In this document: piece by piece, positions 1 to 6,342 of the stretch
Numbering within the stretch: the stretch's first letter is position 1
Layout of the letters: every line of letters begins with the position of its first letter
Source of the DNA: Parasporobacterium paucivorans DSM 15970
Lineage (GTDB): Bacteria; Bacillota; Clostridia; Lachnospirales; Lachnospiraceae
Reading direction: 5' to 3'
DNA: 64,000 nt
Assembly: GCF_900141895.1 (NCBI RefSeq)
Contig: NZ_FQYT01000005.1
Span: 1-64,000 of the forward strand
Made by a program: the position numbers and the translations under genes
The notes under the pieces: generated by a model
Seen by the model: only the letters and a program-made list of their open reading frames with translations
What the model was told of the DNA's origin: nothing
Database searches by the model: none

Positions 1-233
1 ACCGGGATGGACTGACCTCTGGTGCATCTGCTGTCTTGCCAAAGGCATGGCAGAGTAGCCAAGTCGGGACGGGATAAACGCTGAAGGCATCTAAGCGTGA
101 AGCCCCCCTCAAGATGAGATATCCCATGGCACAAGCCAGTAAGACCCCTTGAAGACGACGAGGTTGATAGGTCAGGGGTGTAAGTACAGCAATGTATTCA
201 GCTGACTGATACTAATAGGTCGAGGGCTTGACC
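1..233 (+). rRNA. 23S ribosomal RNA, 3' end (partial)
   Basis: The window opens inside a 23S rRNA gene. The stretch has the conserved 3' terminal domain, including the GACGACGAGGTTGATAGG segment near 154-171 and the closing GATACTAATAGGTCGAGGG helix near 208-226. The mature 3' end is placed near 233 by analogy with other 23S genes. The 5' part and any 16S gene lie upstream of the window. Confidence 0.96.
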
Positions 234-304
234 AAGAGGTCATAGGCGGATGTCTGAGTTTCTTCTGTGTGCAGTTTTGAAGGTGCAGCATATATATGTA
301 CTAT

Positions 305-376
305 TCCTCGATAGCTCAATGGTAGAGCACTCGGCTGTTAACCGAGTTGTTGCAGGTTCGAGCCCTGCTCGGGGAG
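305..376 (+). tRNA. tRNA-Asn (GTT)
   Basis: A 72-nt cloverleaf. The acceptor arm pairs TCCTCGA with TCGGGGA, the anticodon loop reads CTGTTAA, the T-loop is TTCGAGC and the discriminator is G. CCA is not encoded. It is the first of eight tandem tRNA genes after the 23S gene and is probably transcribed with it. Confidence 0.95.
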
Positions 377-380
377 TTGT

Positions 381-452
381 GGCTCCATGGTCAAGCGGTT
401 AAGACACCGCCCTTTCACGGCGGTAACAGGGGTTCGAATCCCCTTGGAGTCA
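381..452 (+). tRNA. tRNA-Glu (TTC)
   Basis: A 72-nt cloverleaf with acceptor GGCTCCA/TGGAGTC, anticodon loop CTTTCAC (TTC) and T-loop TTCGAAT. CCA is not encoded. It lies 4 nt after tRNA-Asn. Confidence 0.95.
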
Positions 453-514
453 TTTGTTATTTGCGACAATAACAGCATAATACGGTTTTGTGATACTGCA
501 AAACTACAGGTTTC

Positions 515-587
515 GCCGACATGGCTCAATTGGCAGAGCAGCTGATTTGTAATCAGCAGGTTATCGGTTCAAGTCCGATTGTCGGCT
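515..587 (+). tRNA. tRNA-Thr (TGT)
   Basis: A 73-nt cloverleaf with acceptor GCCGACA/TGTCGGC, anticodon loop TTTGTAA (TGT) and T-loop TTCAAGT. The 62-nt spacer from tRNA-Glu holds no recognisable gene. CCA is not encoded. Confidence 0.95.
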
Positions 588-592
588 TATTT

Positions 593-666
593 GGACCTTT
601 AGCTCAGTTGGTTAGAGCAACCGGCTCATAACCGGTAGGTCCCGGGTTCGAGTCCCTGAAGGTCCA
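593..666 (+). tRNA. tRNA with CAT anticodon, probably Ile2 (lysidine) rather than Met
   Basis: A 74-nt cloverleaf with acceptor GGACCTT/AAGGTCC and anticodon loop CTCATAA. A CAT anticodon fits elongator Met, initiator Met or the minor Ile2 tRNA that TilS modifies. The acceptor has C4-G69 and C5-G68 pairs, the type TilS is known to favour in E. coli, and GGACCTT resembles Ile2 tRNAs I recall from Firmicutes and mollicutes. The Ile2 assignment is therefore inference. A tilS gene lies in this window at 38116-39513. CCA is not encoded. Confidence 0.75.
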
Positions 667-703
667 TTCCAATTTTCACCTATTCGAGGTTTTTTTCAAT
701 TTT

Positions 704-777
704 GGCCCGGTGGCTCAGTTGGTTAGAGCGCCGCCCTGTCACGGCGGAGGTCGTGGGTTCGAGTCCCATTCGGGTCG
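704..777 (+). tRNA. tRNA-Asp (GTC)
   Basis: A 74-nt cloverleaf with acceptor GGCCCGG/TCGGGTC (two G-T pairs), anticodon loop CTGTCAC, T-loop TTCGAGT and discriminator G. CCA is not encoded. Confidence 0.95.
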
Positions 778-801
778 TTTCTTGTTTTGCTCAGGATATT
801 T

Positions 802-874
802 GGGATCTTAGCTCAGCTGGGAGAGCATCTGCCTTACAAGCAGAGGGTCACAGGTTCGAGCCCTGTAGGTCCCA
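802..874 (+). tRNA. tRNA-Val (TAC)
   Basis: A 73-nt cloverleaf with acceptor GGGATCT/AGGTCCC, anticodon loop CTTACAA and T-loop TTCGAGC. CCA is not encoded. Confidence 0.95.
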
Positions 875-898
875 TTTGGTTTTTAACCAGTTTTATAT

Positions 899-984
899 GC
901 CGGCGTGGCGGAACTGGCAGACGCACAGGACTTAAAATCCTGCGGGACTAATCTCCCGTACCGGTTCGATTCCGGTCGCCGGCA
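899..984 (+). tRNA. tRNA-Leu (TAA)
   Basis: An 86-nt class II tRNA with a long variable arm, acceptor GCCGGCG/CGCCGGC, anticodon TAA and T-loop TTCGATT. CCA is not encoded. Confidence 0.95.
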
Positions 985-1000
985 TTTAAATTTAATATTT

Positions 1001-1074
1001 GTGCGTTTAGCTCAGCTGGATAGAGCGTCTGGCTACGGACCAGAAGGCCGGGGGTTCGAATCCTCTAACGCACA
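1001..1074 (+). tRNA. tRNA-Arg (ACG)
   Basis: A 74-nt cloverleaf with acceptor GTGCGTT/AACGCAC, anticodon loop CTACGGA (ACG, read as ICG after deamination) and T-loop TTCGAAT. Its last 21 nt plus the next base recur exactly at 2517-2538, which marks this gene as the likely attachment site of the small insert that follows. CCA is not encoded. Confidence 0.95.
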
Positions 1075-1075
1075 T
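1054..1075 (+). repeat. att-like direct repeat, copy 1 (tRNA-Arg 3' end)
   Basis: Twenty-two bases covering the T-loop, T-stem 3' side and acceptor 3' side of tRNA-Arg. They are identical to 2517-2538, and the bases on both outer sides differ. A tRNA 3' end is the usual target of tyrosine-recombinase integration, so this is read as the tRNA-side attachment site. No integrase is present. Confidence 0.8.
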
Positions 1076-1086
1076 TCGTCGAATCA

Positions 1087-1126
1087 GGCGGAAACCTTTG
1101 AATTACGGGTTTTCGTCTATTTTTTT
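1087..1126 (+). terminator. probable terminator after tRNA-Arg
   Basis: A 10-bp stem (1087-1096 with 1108-1117, two G-T pairs) is followed by TATTTTTTT. It lies just inside the insert and could replace the original tRNA operon terminator that was pushed downstream. Confidence 0.6.
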
Positions 1127-1285
1127 GTTCGAAATCTGTTTTGATGGAGAATGAACAGCATTTAAATATCTTGTTTCAACCATAACCGCTATACGACAAT
1201 TTTACTTGCTTTTTCCCAATCTATGGTATTTGTAATTTGAGCAATGTGGCATAATAAGTGTAAAATGTTTTAAGGAGGATAAGAT

Positions 1286-2035
1286 GTGTTCAAATTTACA
1301 AAACGTATAGTATCATTATGTCTTATCTTGTCATGTTTCATGTCAATCTTTAATCCCAATATAGTGAAAGCTTCCGAAATTTCATCAATTACAGTAAAGG
1401 AATCTATAGGTGGACGCTCAGATATTGTTTTTCTTGAAGGATTACCAGGGGACGCGCATCTGGTTTATACCTACAAAGAAGACGGTAAAGAGTATAAGGT
1501 AATCGAAGATGCTGATACTGAATTTGAAAATGTAGATAGTATAATCTATATTTTAGATTCTGATGGGAATTATTTACAGGAAGAGATATTAGAACTAACA
1601 ACTCAGTTTAATGGTGACTTGGTATTAGAACGTACGGAGTCAAACGGTAAAGTTTCGGTACAAAATGTATATGCACCTAAACAGATTAATCTTTCCACCT
1701 TAACGTCAGATGGTACAACAGGTGAGTGGGTTACGACTTATAGAGATGGCAACACATATATAAAGAACTATACAATCACAGCGATTATTGCAGCATTAAG
1801 TGCAGCGGCAGCGGGTACATTTGGAGCGCCTGCTGCAGCTGCACTTGGTTCAATAGCAGCTACATACTTTGAAAGAAACGCAACTTACACATATTTCAGA
1901 GAAATCTATAATTATATGTTAAGTTCATATAGTGCCTTTATAATTGTAAGAGAGACATGCCATACATCATATTATTCTGATTCTTCCCATGCAAATTATA
2001 TAGGATATACTTATTGGGAATATGACGGTCGATAA
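1286..2035 (+). CDS. secreted protein of unknown function, island cargo
   Basis: A 249-residue protein. The start is GTG at 1286, with AGGAGG at 1273-1278 spaced 7 nt; the ATG two bases upstream is out of frame and closes at once. Residues 1-29 form a classical signal peptide: basic FKFTKR, then a hydrophobic core ending at VKA. The mature part is acidic and Thr/Ser-rich for about 130 residues. An Ala/Gly-rich hydrophobic stretch follows near 165-195 (AALSAAAAGTFGAPAAAALG), resembling a bacteriocin-like or membrane-inserting segment, and the C-terminus is Tyr-rich. I do not recognise the family. It is the first gene of the tRNA-Arg insert. A secreted effector or bacteriocin-like role is possible but only inferred. 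Confidence 0.75.
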   Translation: MFKFTKRIVSLCLILSCFMSIFNPNIVKASEISSITVKESIGGRSDIVFLEGLPGDAHLVYTYKEDGKEYKVIEDADTEFENVDSIIYILDSDGNYLQEEILELTTQFNGDLVLERTESNGKVSVQNVYAPKQINLSTLTSDGTTGEWVTTYRDGNTYIKNYTITAIIAALSAAAAGTFGAPAAAALGSIAATYFERNATYTYFREIYNYMLSSYSAFIIVRETCHTSYYSDSSHANYIGYTYWEYDGR

Positions 2036-2040
2036 TTTTT

Positions 2041-2076
2041 CAAAACAAGTCACCAGACCATTGGTGTCTTGTTTTG
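2041..2076 (+). promoter_or_regulatory. strong intercistronic hairpin inside the island
   Basis: CAAAACAAG (2041-2049) pairs with CTTGTTTTG (2068-2076) and CACCA (2051-2055) with TGGTG (2062-2066), around a 6-nt loop. It begins 6 nt after the upstream stop codon and ends just before the next gene's ribosome site. There is no downstream T-run, so an mRNA-end stabiliser or attenuator fits better than a simple terminator. Confidence 0.6.
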
Positions 2077-2094
2077 AGTAGGAAGGTGATGGCA

Positions 2095-2397
2095 ATGTTT
2101 ATTGAATTGGGTTTTGACACTATTGTTTTTGCCATATTATTGTATAGTATAACAGGTTTGAAAGGCCACAAAGCGATTGTATCCTGGAGAATCGTCACGT
2201 TAATATCACTAGTTGGACTTTTTGTATATATAATTTTAGAGAAGTACGCTATGTTAGGGTTGGCAATTGCGCTGGCCATTAATTGTTTGATTGTGTTCCC
2301 GCTGACCTCACAGAATAATATGTGCCCCAAATGTGGTAGAAGTTATTATTGGAAGTCTTTGTTTTCAAATCAATGCTCGTATTGCAGAACTAAATAA
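2095..2397 (+). CDS. small membrane protein with C-terminal zinc ribbon
   Basis: A protein of 100 residues from ATG 2095, chosen because the AGGAAGG ribosome site at 2080-2086 is 8 nt upstream; an in-frame TTG at 2074 and ATG at 2089 are badly spaced. Three hydrophobic segments lie at about 5-20, 33-50 and 53-72. A cytoplasmic-type zinc ribbon follows, with two pairs of cysteines (CPKC and CSYC) 13 residues apart. The family is not recognised. It sits second in the island, after the secreted protein and a strong hairpin. If the first gene makes a toxin-like product, an immunity or export role for this one would be reasonable but is not shown. Confidence 0.65.
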   Translation: MFIELGFDTIVFAILLYSITGLKGHKAIVSWRIVTLISLVGLFVYIILEKYAMLGLAIALAINCLIVFPLTSQNNMCPKCGRSYYWKSLFSNQCSYCRTK

Positions 2398-2516
2398 AAG
2401 TTTCTATTTTGTTGCAGATATAGATTATTGTTCCATTAAGTGTTCAGTGCTGTTCCAATTTAAAAACGAGGGTCTTCAAACCGTTGATTTTACTGGATTT
2501 TTTGTGCGCGATATTC

Positions 2517-2538
2517 GTTCGAATCCTCTAACGCACAT
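2517..2538 (+). repeat. att-like direct repeat, copy 2
   Basis: An exact 22-bp copy of 1054-1075, without the rest of the tRNA. A short GTGCG at 2504-2508 could pair with the CGCAC of the repeat, but no T-stem or anticodon arm remains, so this is not a functional tRNA. Confidence 0.8.
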
Positions 2539-2541
2539 CAG

Positions 2542-2572
2542 AAAAGCTTTGTAATTCATTTACAGAGCTTTT
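2542..2572 (+). terminator. rho-independent terminator, probably of the original tRNA operon
   Basis: A 13-bp stem (2542-2554 with 2560-2572, one G-T pair), a loop of 5 and a T-run. It sits 3 nt after the second att-like repeat, which is where a tRNA-Arg terminator would be in the uninterrupted locus. Confidence 0.75.
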
Positions 2573-2595
2573 TTCGGTTCTGTCCTCCATGCAGC

Positions 2596-2638
2596 TTGCA
2601 AATATGTCATGCATATACTATAATATTCAGTACATGCA
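2596..2638 (+). promoter_or_regulatory. sigma-A promoter with overlapping dyad for the DUF1858 gene
   Basis: TTGCAA (2596-2601), a 17-nt spacer and TATAAT (2619-2624). An inverted repeat TGCATATACT (2610-2619) / AGTACATGCA (2629-2638), with one mismatch, spans the -10 box and start region, a good position for a repressor site. Confidence 0.65.
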
Positions 2639-2679
2639 CGGCTTAAGCGCCGGTAAATCAGTCAAGGAGGTATAATAGA

Positions 2680-2886
2680 ATGGCGAAAATCACAAAAGAT
2701 ATGACTATTGGAGAGATACTGAGAATAGATGAAGGACTTGCTCCAATTCTTATGAATTCGGGAATGCACTGCCTGGGATGTCCGTCCGCACAGGGCGAAA
2801 CGATTGAAGAAGCTGCATTTGTTCATGGTATGGATGTCAATGTTCTTCTGGATCAGATGAATTCTTATGTAGACAGCAAAAACTAA
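2680..2886 (+). CDS. DUF1858 hybrid-cluster-associated redox disulfide protein
   Basis: A 68-residue protein starting at ATG 2680 behind AAGGAGG. It matches the DUF1858 / hybrid-cluster-protein-associated disulfide family: an N-terminal [11 protein letters not shown], then a helix and the CLGC pair at about residues 31-34, followed by a C-terminal helix. Members are small cytoplasmic proteins with a redox-active CxxC, often near hybrid cluster protein or iron-sulfur enzymes; none of those is in this window. It is monocistronic, with its own promoter and dyad upstream and a terminator shared with mecA downstream. A redox or nitrosative-stress role is family knowledge, not shown here. Confidence 0.85.
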   Translation: MAKITKDMTIGEILRIDEGLAPILMNSGMHCLGCPSAQGETIEEAAFVHGMDVNVLLDQMNSYVDSKN

Positions 2887-2892
2887 ATAGAA

Positions 2893-2927
2893 AAAACGAG
2901 GCGCCGATTATTTCGGTGCCTCGTTTT
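2893..2927. terminator. bidirectional terminator between the DUF1858 gene and mecA
   Basis: A 15-bp stem (2893-2907 with 2913-2927, one G-T pair), A-rich on the left and T-rich on the right, between two convergent genes. It can serve both strands. Confidence 0.85.
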
Positions 2928-2936
2928 AAATTTAAA

Positions 2937-3752
2937 TTACAACAATGCTAATTTCTGTAAAGCAGAGTTAGATATTATGACATCACAGAACTCTTCAAAG
3001 TGGGCCCAGCTCGCATAAGAAGAACGCTCCGTATTCCCGTATTCGGAAAGTATATTGCATACTTTATTGAACTCTTCCGGAGAATGTCCAGATTTGGTTA
3101 CTACAAGAAAATATAGTCCTTTCTCTTCAGATTTATACAAGGAGTTTTCTCCATTATATAAATCCTGTAACACGTGGGATAACTGTATTATCGTGTCAAG
3201 GTTATCAAAGGAATACAATTTAATTATGCTGTGATTTCGTCCTGCGGGTTCAGAATTTCGCTTGCTTTCGATAATTTTCTTTTCTTTACCGGAAGCCGGC
3301 GGCACGGGTAGAGATGGGGAATCGCTTGGAATATTGTATTCATCCATATCGCGTAAATCGTCATCGCCGTCTGCAAAATTCTTAAATATATCTAAAATTT
3401 CGTCTGCACCAAATAAATCGTTAGAATCAGCGGAATCACTTGCCAGCATATCCTCGGGATCAGTGGAGTAGGTGAACTTGGAAAATCTTGTATCCAGTTC
3501 ATCCGGGTCTTCCACTTTTGTAATGACGAGGACAATACAATCGGCTGATACCGGAATTGCTTCTATCATAAGGGGTATGTCTTCAGCCTCAAATCCAAAT
3601 TGGAAAGATGCCTGCTGCATCATATCTCTGAATAGGCTTTTGGCTTTGTCCGTTCCGTAGGCCAGCTCACTAAGCTTGATTTGCCGTGAAGCCAAGTCTG
3701 ATTTATTTAAAGTGCATTTTATCTGATTATCGTTGATTTTTTCGATTTTCAT
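2937..3752 (-). CDS. mecA: adaptor protein MecA
   Basis: A 271-residue protein. ATG at 3752 is used because AGAGG at 3762-3766 is 9 nt upstream; an in-frame GTG nine bases further out overlaps that site. The N-terminal domain (MKIEKINDNQIKCTLNKSDL) and the C-terminal Clp-binding domain (about 165-271, IIKLYSFDNLDTIIQLSHVL) match MecA/YpbH adaptors. These bring substrates to ClpC and stimulate its oligomerisation. It is longer than B. subtilis MecA (218), mainly through an acidic linker rich in Asp, Ser and Pro at about 95-160. It stands alone with its own promoter. Confidence 0.92.
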   Translation of the reverse strand: MKIEKINDNQIKCTLNKSDLASRQIKLSELAYGTDKAKSLFRDMMQQASFQFGFEAEDIPLMIEAIPVSADCIVLVITKVEDPDELDTRFSKFTYSTDPEDMLASDSADSNDLFGADEILDIFKNFADGDDDLRDMDEYNIPSDSPSLPVPPASGKEKKIIESKRNSEPAGRNHSIIKLYSFDNLDTIIQLSHVLQDLYNGENSLYKSEEKGLYFLVVTKSGHSPEEFNKVCNILSEYGNTERSSYASWAHFEEFCDVIISNSALQKLALL

Positions 3753-3813
3753 AAAAAACACCTCTTTCTATATGTATGGTAATTACAGTTATCCCAACAT
3801 AATAAGTTATCTA

Positions 3814-3842
3814 TATATACTATAGTATAAACTAAAAGTCAA
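3814..3842 (-). promoter_or_regulatory. mecA promoter with palindrome
   Basis: On the minus strand TTGACT (3837-3842), a 17-nt spacer and TATATA (3814-3819), about 60 nt before the mecA start. A perfect 14-bp palindrome TATACTATAGTATA (3816-3829) overlaps the -10 and spacer. The region is AT-rich, so chance symmetry is possible. Confidence 0.55.
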
Positions 3843-4228
3843 TACGATGTAAAGAAAAAGTATATTTAATAGTTGAAATATACTCTCGAATTTATTATAA
3901 TATAATTCTAGGAGATTTGAGGCATAATGGATTGCAAGGAGGAATCCTACAGACAAAAACCAGACAACATGACGAACAGAATACATTAATGATAATAAAA
4001 TCATCTGAAATTCTATTGAAATTCCTATCTTTTTTGTCGCAATATTTTGCAATCAAAACCTTAATTGTTCCAATTTAACAAAACCCCTAATCGCCTCAAA
4101 TCTCTTAAAAAATTAAAAAGCAGGATATATGGAAGCAGGGATAAGTAAATCATATATCACGGTGTGTTTTACGCGTTGCTCTGGTATTTTCAAATATCTG
4201 CGGACTTTGCTTGGAAAGGAGGAAAAAA
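3843..4228. other. AT-rich intergenic region
   Basis: Nearly 400 bases between the mecA promoter and the next gene. The only long open frame is on the minus strand (4052 to 3807), has no ribosome site and ends inside the mecA promoter, so it is not called. Short AT-rich repeats and a possible transcription entry for the 75-residue gene are all that is seen. Confidence 0.5.
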
Positions 4229-4456
4229 ATGGAGCGCCATGATATCGATAAAGAAATACTTTTTGCAAATATTATTGCTGAAATGAAAATGTACCTGGAA
4301 ATGGGAATTGAATTGCTCATCGGATACAGGGTTGCAACGCCGTGGGAGATTGCCACCTGCTGTATACAAGAAGATTGCAGCTATATGCGCGCCTATGATA
4401 TCGATGATGAAGGCAACATATTAAGAATCGGGTTTGATAAAGTTACTTTAAAGTAG
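4229..4456 (+). CDS. small protein of unknown function (75 aa)
   Basis: The start is ATG 4229, preceded by AAAGGAGG (4215-4222) at 6 nt; an earlier in-frame TTG at 4211 lies upstream of that site. The product is soluble and mixed-charge. An amphipathic helical N-terminus (about 5-30) is followed by a segment with three cysteines (ATCCIQEDC) and an acidic turn (DIDDEGN) leading to a short beta-like C-terminus. There is no signal peptide or known motif. It is separated from its neighbours by long spacers, so it is probably monocistronic. The strong ribosome site supports a real gene; the function is unknown. Confidence 0.6.
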   Translation: MERHDIDKEILFANIIAEMKMYLEMGIELLIGYRVATPWEIATCCIQEDCSYMRAYDIDDEGNILRIGFDKVTLK

Positions 4457-4613
4457 ACCTGGTTGGGTTGAGATGATTCCGATACGAATATTTCATGGAC
4501 GGAATATTTGAGCCAAAGGTTGGATTCATCCGGTGGGTGGGCTGTTTGTTGCTGAATTAGTAGATGACGTAAGAATGGAAAAATGATATACTGTCGGAAT
4601 AGGAGGATTGAAA

Positions 4614-6314
4614 ATGATACGAAAAAAACCTATTCTTATGGTAGTTATTATAGTAGTTATTATAGTACTGGCATTTTTTGCGGTACAGCTGATTAAAAAA
4701 TATACTCCGACAAATGAAAGAGCGGATCTAACTCAGGTATTCGGACTTGATGATAATGTGAATGACTCTGAAATTGCGGCAATCGTCGATGAAGCACTTG
4801 TGGAAGAAAACTCAGCAGTATATGATGGAAATGTCTATATTAACCTCACAACTATACAAAATAATATCAACGATAAATTCTACTGGGATGCAAACGAGAA
4901 TGTACTGATTTTTACCACGCCCACTGACGTGATTAAAGTGGCGACGGGAAGTAAAGATTATTATGTGAATAAAAACAAAAATTCCATGGAATATACAATT
5001 GTCAAGGCGGAAGGCTCCAAGGTTTATGTTGCGGCAGAATTTGTCAAGAAATTCAGTGGAATTGAATACACGCTTTTCTCGGATCCGGGCAGAGTGAACA
5101 TTACCAGTACCTGGGGCGAGATTACGGTTGCAGATGTGAAGAAGAACAAACAGATACGTGTTAAAGGTGGAATAAAAAGTCCCATTATTGCCGACGTCAA
5201 AAAAGGAGATACGCTGATTATCCTTGAGCAGATGGATGACTGGACCAAGGTATGTGCAGAGGGCGGTTATATAGGATATATTCAAAATCGATATCTATCT
5301 GACGTCAGGACGCAGGAGCGAGTCAGTGATTTTGAAGAGCCTGTCTACTCCAGCATCCGAAAAGAGGGACGTGTCAATCTGGTATGGCACCAGGTTAACA
5401 ACACAACAGCAAACGGGTATCTTACGGATATGACAGCGGGAACAAAGGGAATCAATGTTGTTTCACCAACCTGGTTTGCGCTCTCAGATGGGGATGGCAA
5501 TATTTCATCCCTTGCACAGAAGAGCTATGTAGACCGGGCGCATCAGCTGGGATATGAAGTCTGGGCTCTCATTGCAGATTTTTCCGATGCAGACACGGCT
5601 GGAAATTATGTATCCCAAGTTCTTCCGTATACTTCAAAACGTGAAAAGCTGGTCAATAAAATAATATCCTATGCAATTGAATATGACCTGGATGGAATCA
5701 ACGTGGACTTTGAAAAAGTTGCGCTTGAAAATGGAAGGGATTATCTTCAGTTTCTAAGAGAATTATCGATTAAATGCCGGAACAACAATATAATTTTATC
5801 CATTGATAATTATGTGCCCTCCCCTTGGACGGAGTATTATGATATTGGACAGCAGGGGCAGATTGCAGATTATGTAGTAATAATGGCGTATGACGAGTAT
5901 GCGGGATCTTCTGCGGAAGCCGGACCGGTGGCATCCATCGGATTTGTGAACAAGGCGATTACGGATTCTCTCGCTATGATGGATTCTTCAAAAATCATCC
6001 TGGGCATTCCCTTTTATACGAGAGTATGGAAAGAATCCGGAGATGAAGTGACTTCTAACAGTTATGATATGAAGACAATAGACAGTATTGTCGCAAATAA
6101 CGGTCTGACAGCCACATGGCTGGATGATATGGGGCTGAATTACTGTGAATATGAAAGTGAAGGGGCAACCTACCGGATATGGATTGAAGACGAGAAATCA
6201 ATAGAGCTCAAACTCAAGTCCATGATGGATAACAATCTTGCAGGAGCAGCATTTTGGAAACTTGGGATGGAGACACCCGAGATATGGGATGTAGTCATAA
6301 AGTATATTAATTAA
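4614..6314 (+). CDS. membrane-anchored family 18 glycosyl hydrolase with SH3 domain
   Basis: A 566-residue protein from ATG 4614 (AGGAGG at 4601-4606; the TTG at 4608 is too close to it). One N-terminal transmembrane helix (about 8-28) is followed by a copper-amine-oxidase-N-like region (about 40-165), a bacterial SH3 domain (about 170-230) and a GH18 barrel (about 250-566). The barrel carries the DGxxxDxE signature as DGINVDFE, with E367 as the acid. This arrangement resembles SleL/YaaH-type peptidoglycan N-acetylglucosaminidases, except that SH3 rather than LysM repeats would bind the wall. It faces the outside of the membrane. Roles in wall turnover or spore cortex lysis are family-based inference. 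Confidence 0.88.
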   Translation: MIRKKPILMVVIIVVIIVLAFFAVQLIKKYTPTNERADLTQVFGLDDNVNDSEIAAIVDEALVEENSAVYDGNVYINLTTIQNNINDKFYWDANENVLIFTTPTDVIKVATGSKDYYVNKNKNSMEYTIVKAEGSKVYVAAEFVKKFSGIEYTLFSDPGRVNITSTWGEITVADVKKNKQIRVKGGIKSPIIADVKKGDTLIILEQMDDWTKVCAEGGYIGYIQNRYLSDVRTQERVSDFEEPVYSSIRKEGRVNLVWHQVNNTTANGYLTDMTAGTKGINVVSPTWFALSDGDGNISSLAQKSYVDRAHQLGYEVWALIADFSDADTAGNYVSQVLPYTSKREKLVNKIISYAIEYDLDGINVDFEKVALENGRDYLQFLRELSIKCRNNNIILSIDNYVPSPWTEYYDIGQQGQIADYVVIMAYDEYAGSSAEAGPVASIGFVNKAITDSLAMMDSSKIILGIPFYTRVWKESGDEVTSNSYDMKTIDSIVANNGLTATWLDDMGLNYCEYESEGATYRIWIEDEKSIELKLKSMMDNNLAGAAFWKLGMETPEIWDVVIKYIN

Positions 6315-6342
6315 TCCGAATAATCGGCAGGTTAGGTAGCGT

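Larger units (their letters stand above)
1054..2538 (+). mobile_element. remnant integrated element in tRNA-Arg (no recombinase)
   Basis: About 1.46 kb lies between two exact 22-bp copies of the tRNA-Arg 3' end. It holds a secreted protein gene and a small membrane zinc-ribbon gene, both AT-rich compared with the flanking housekeeping genes. The terminator expected just after the tRNA array is now at 2542-2572, beyond the second repeat, which fits an insertion between tRNA-Arg and its terminator. No integrase, excisionase or replication gene is visible, so it is probably a deletion remnant or an element mobilised in trans. Decay of a tandem second tRNA-Arg is the main alternative. Confidence 0.6.

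Noticed and set aside
338-1144. Open frames over the tRNA cluster
   Set aside because: They run across tRNA genes and have no ribosome sites; the tRNA calls explain the sequence.
2504-2538. Second functional tRNA-Arg
   Set aside because: Only 22 bases of the tRNA 3' end plus a GTGCG remain; no D-arm, anticodon arm or T-stem.
2333-2554. 73-codon frame overlapping the zinc-ribbon gene and att repeat
   Set aside because: It overlaps a better frame out of phase and runs through the tRNA-derived repeat.
3807-4052. 81-codon minus-strand frame with hydrophobic residues
   Set aside because: It has no ribosome site and ends inside the mecA promoter; AT-rich DNA gives hydrophobic frames by chance.
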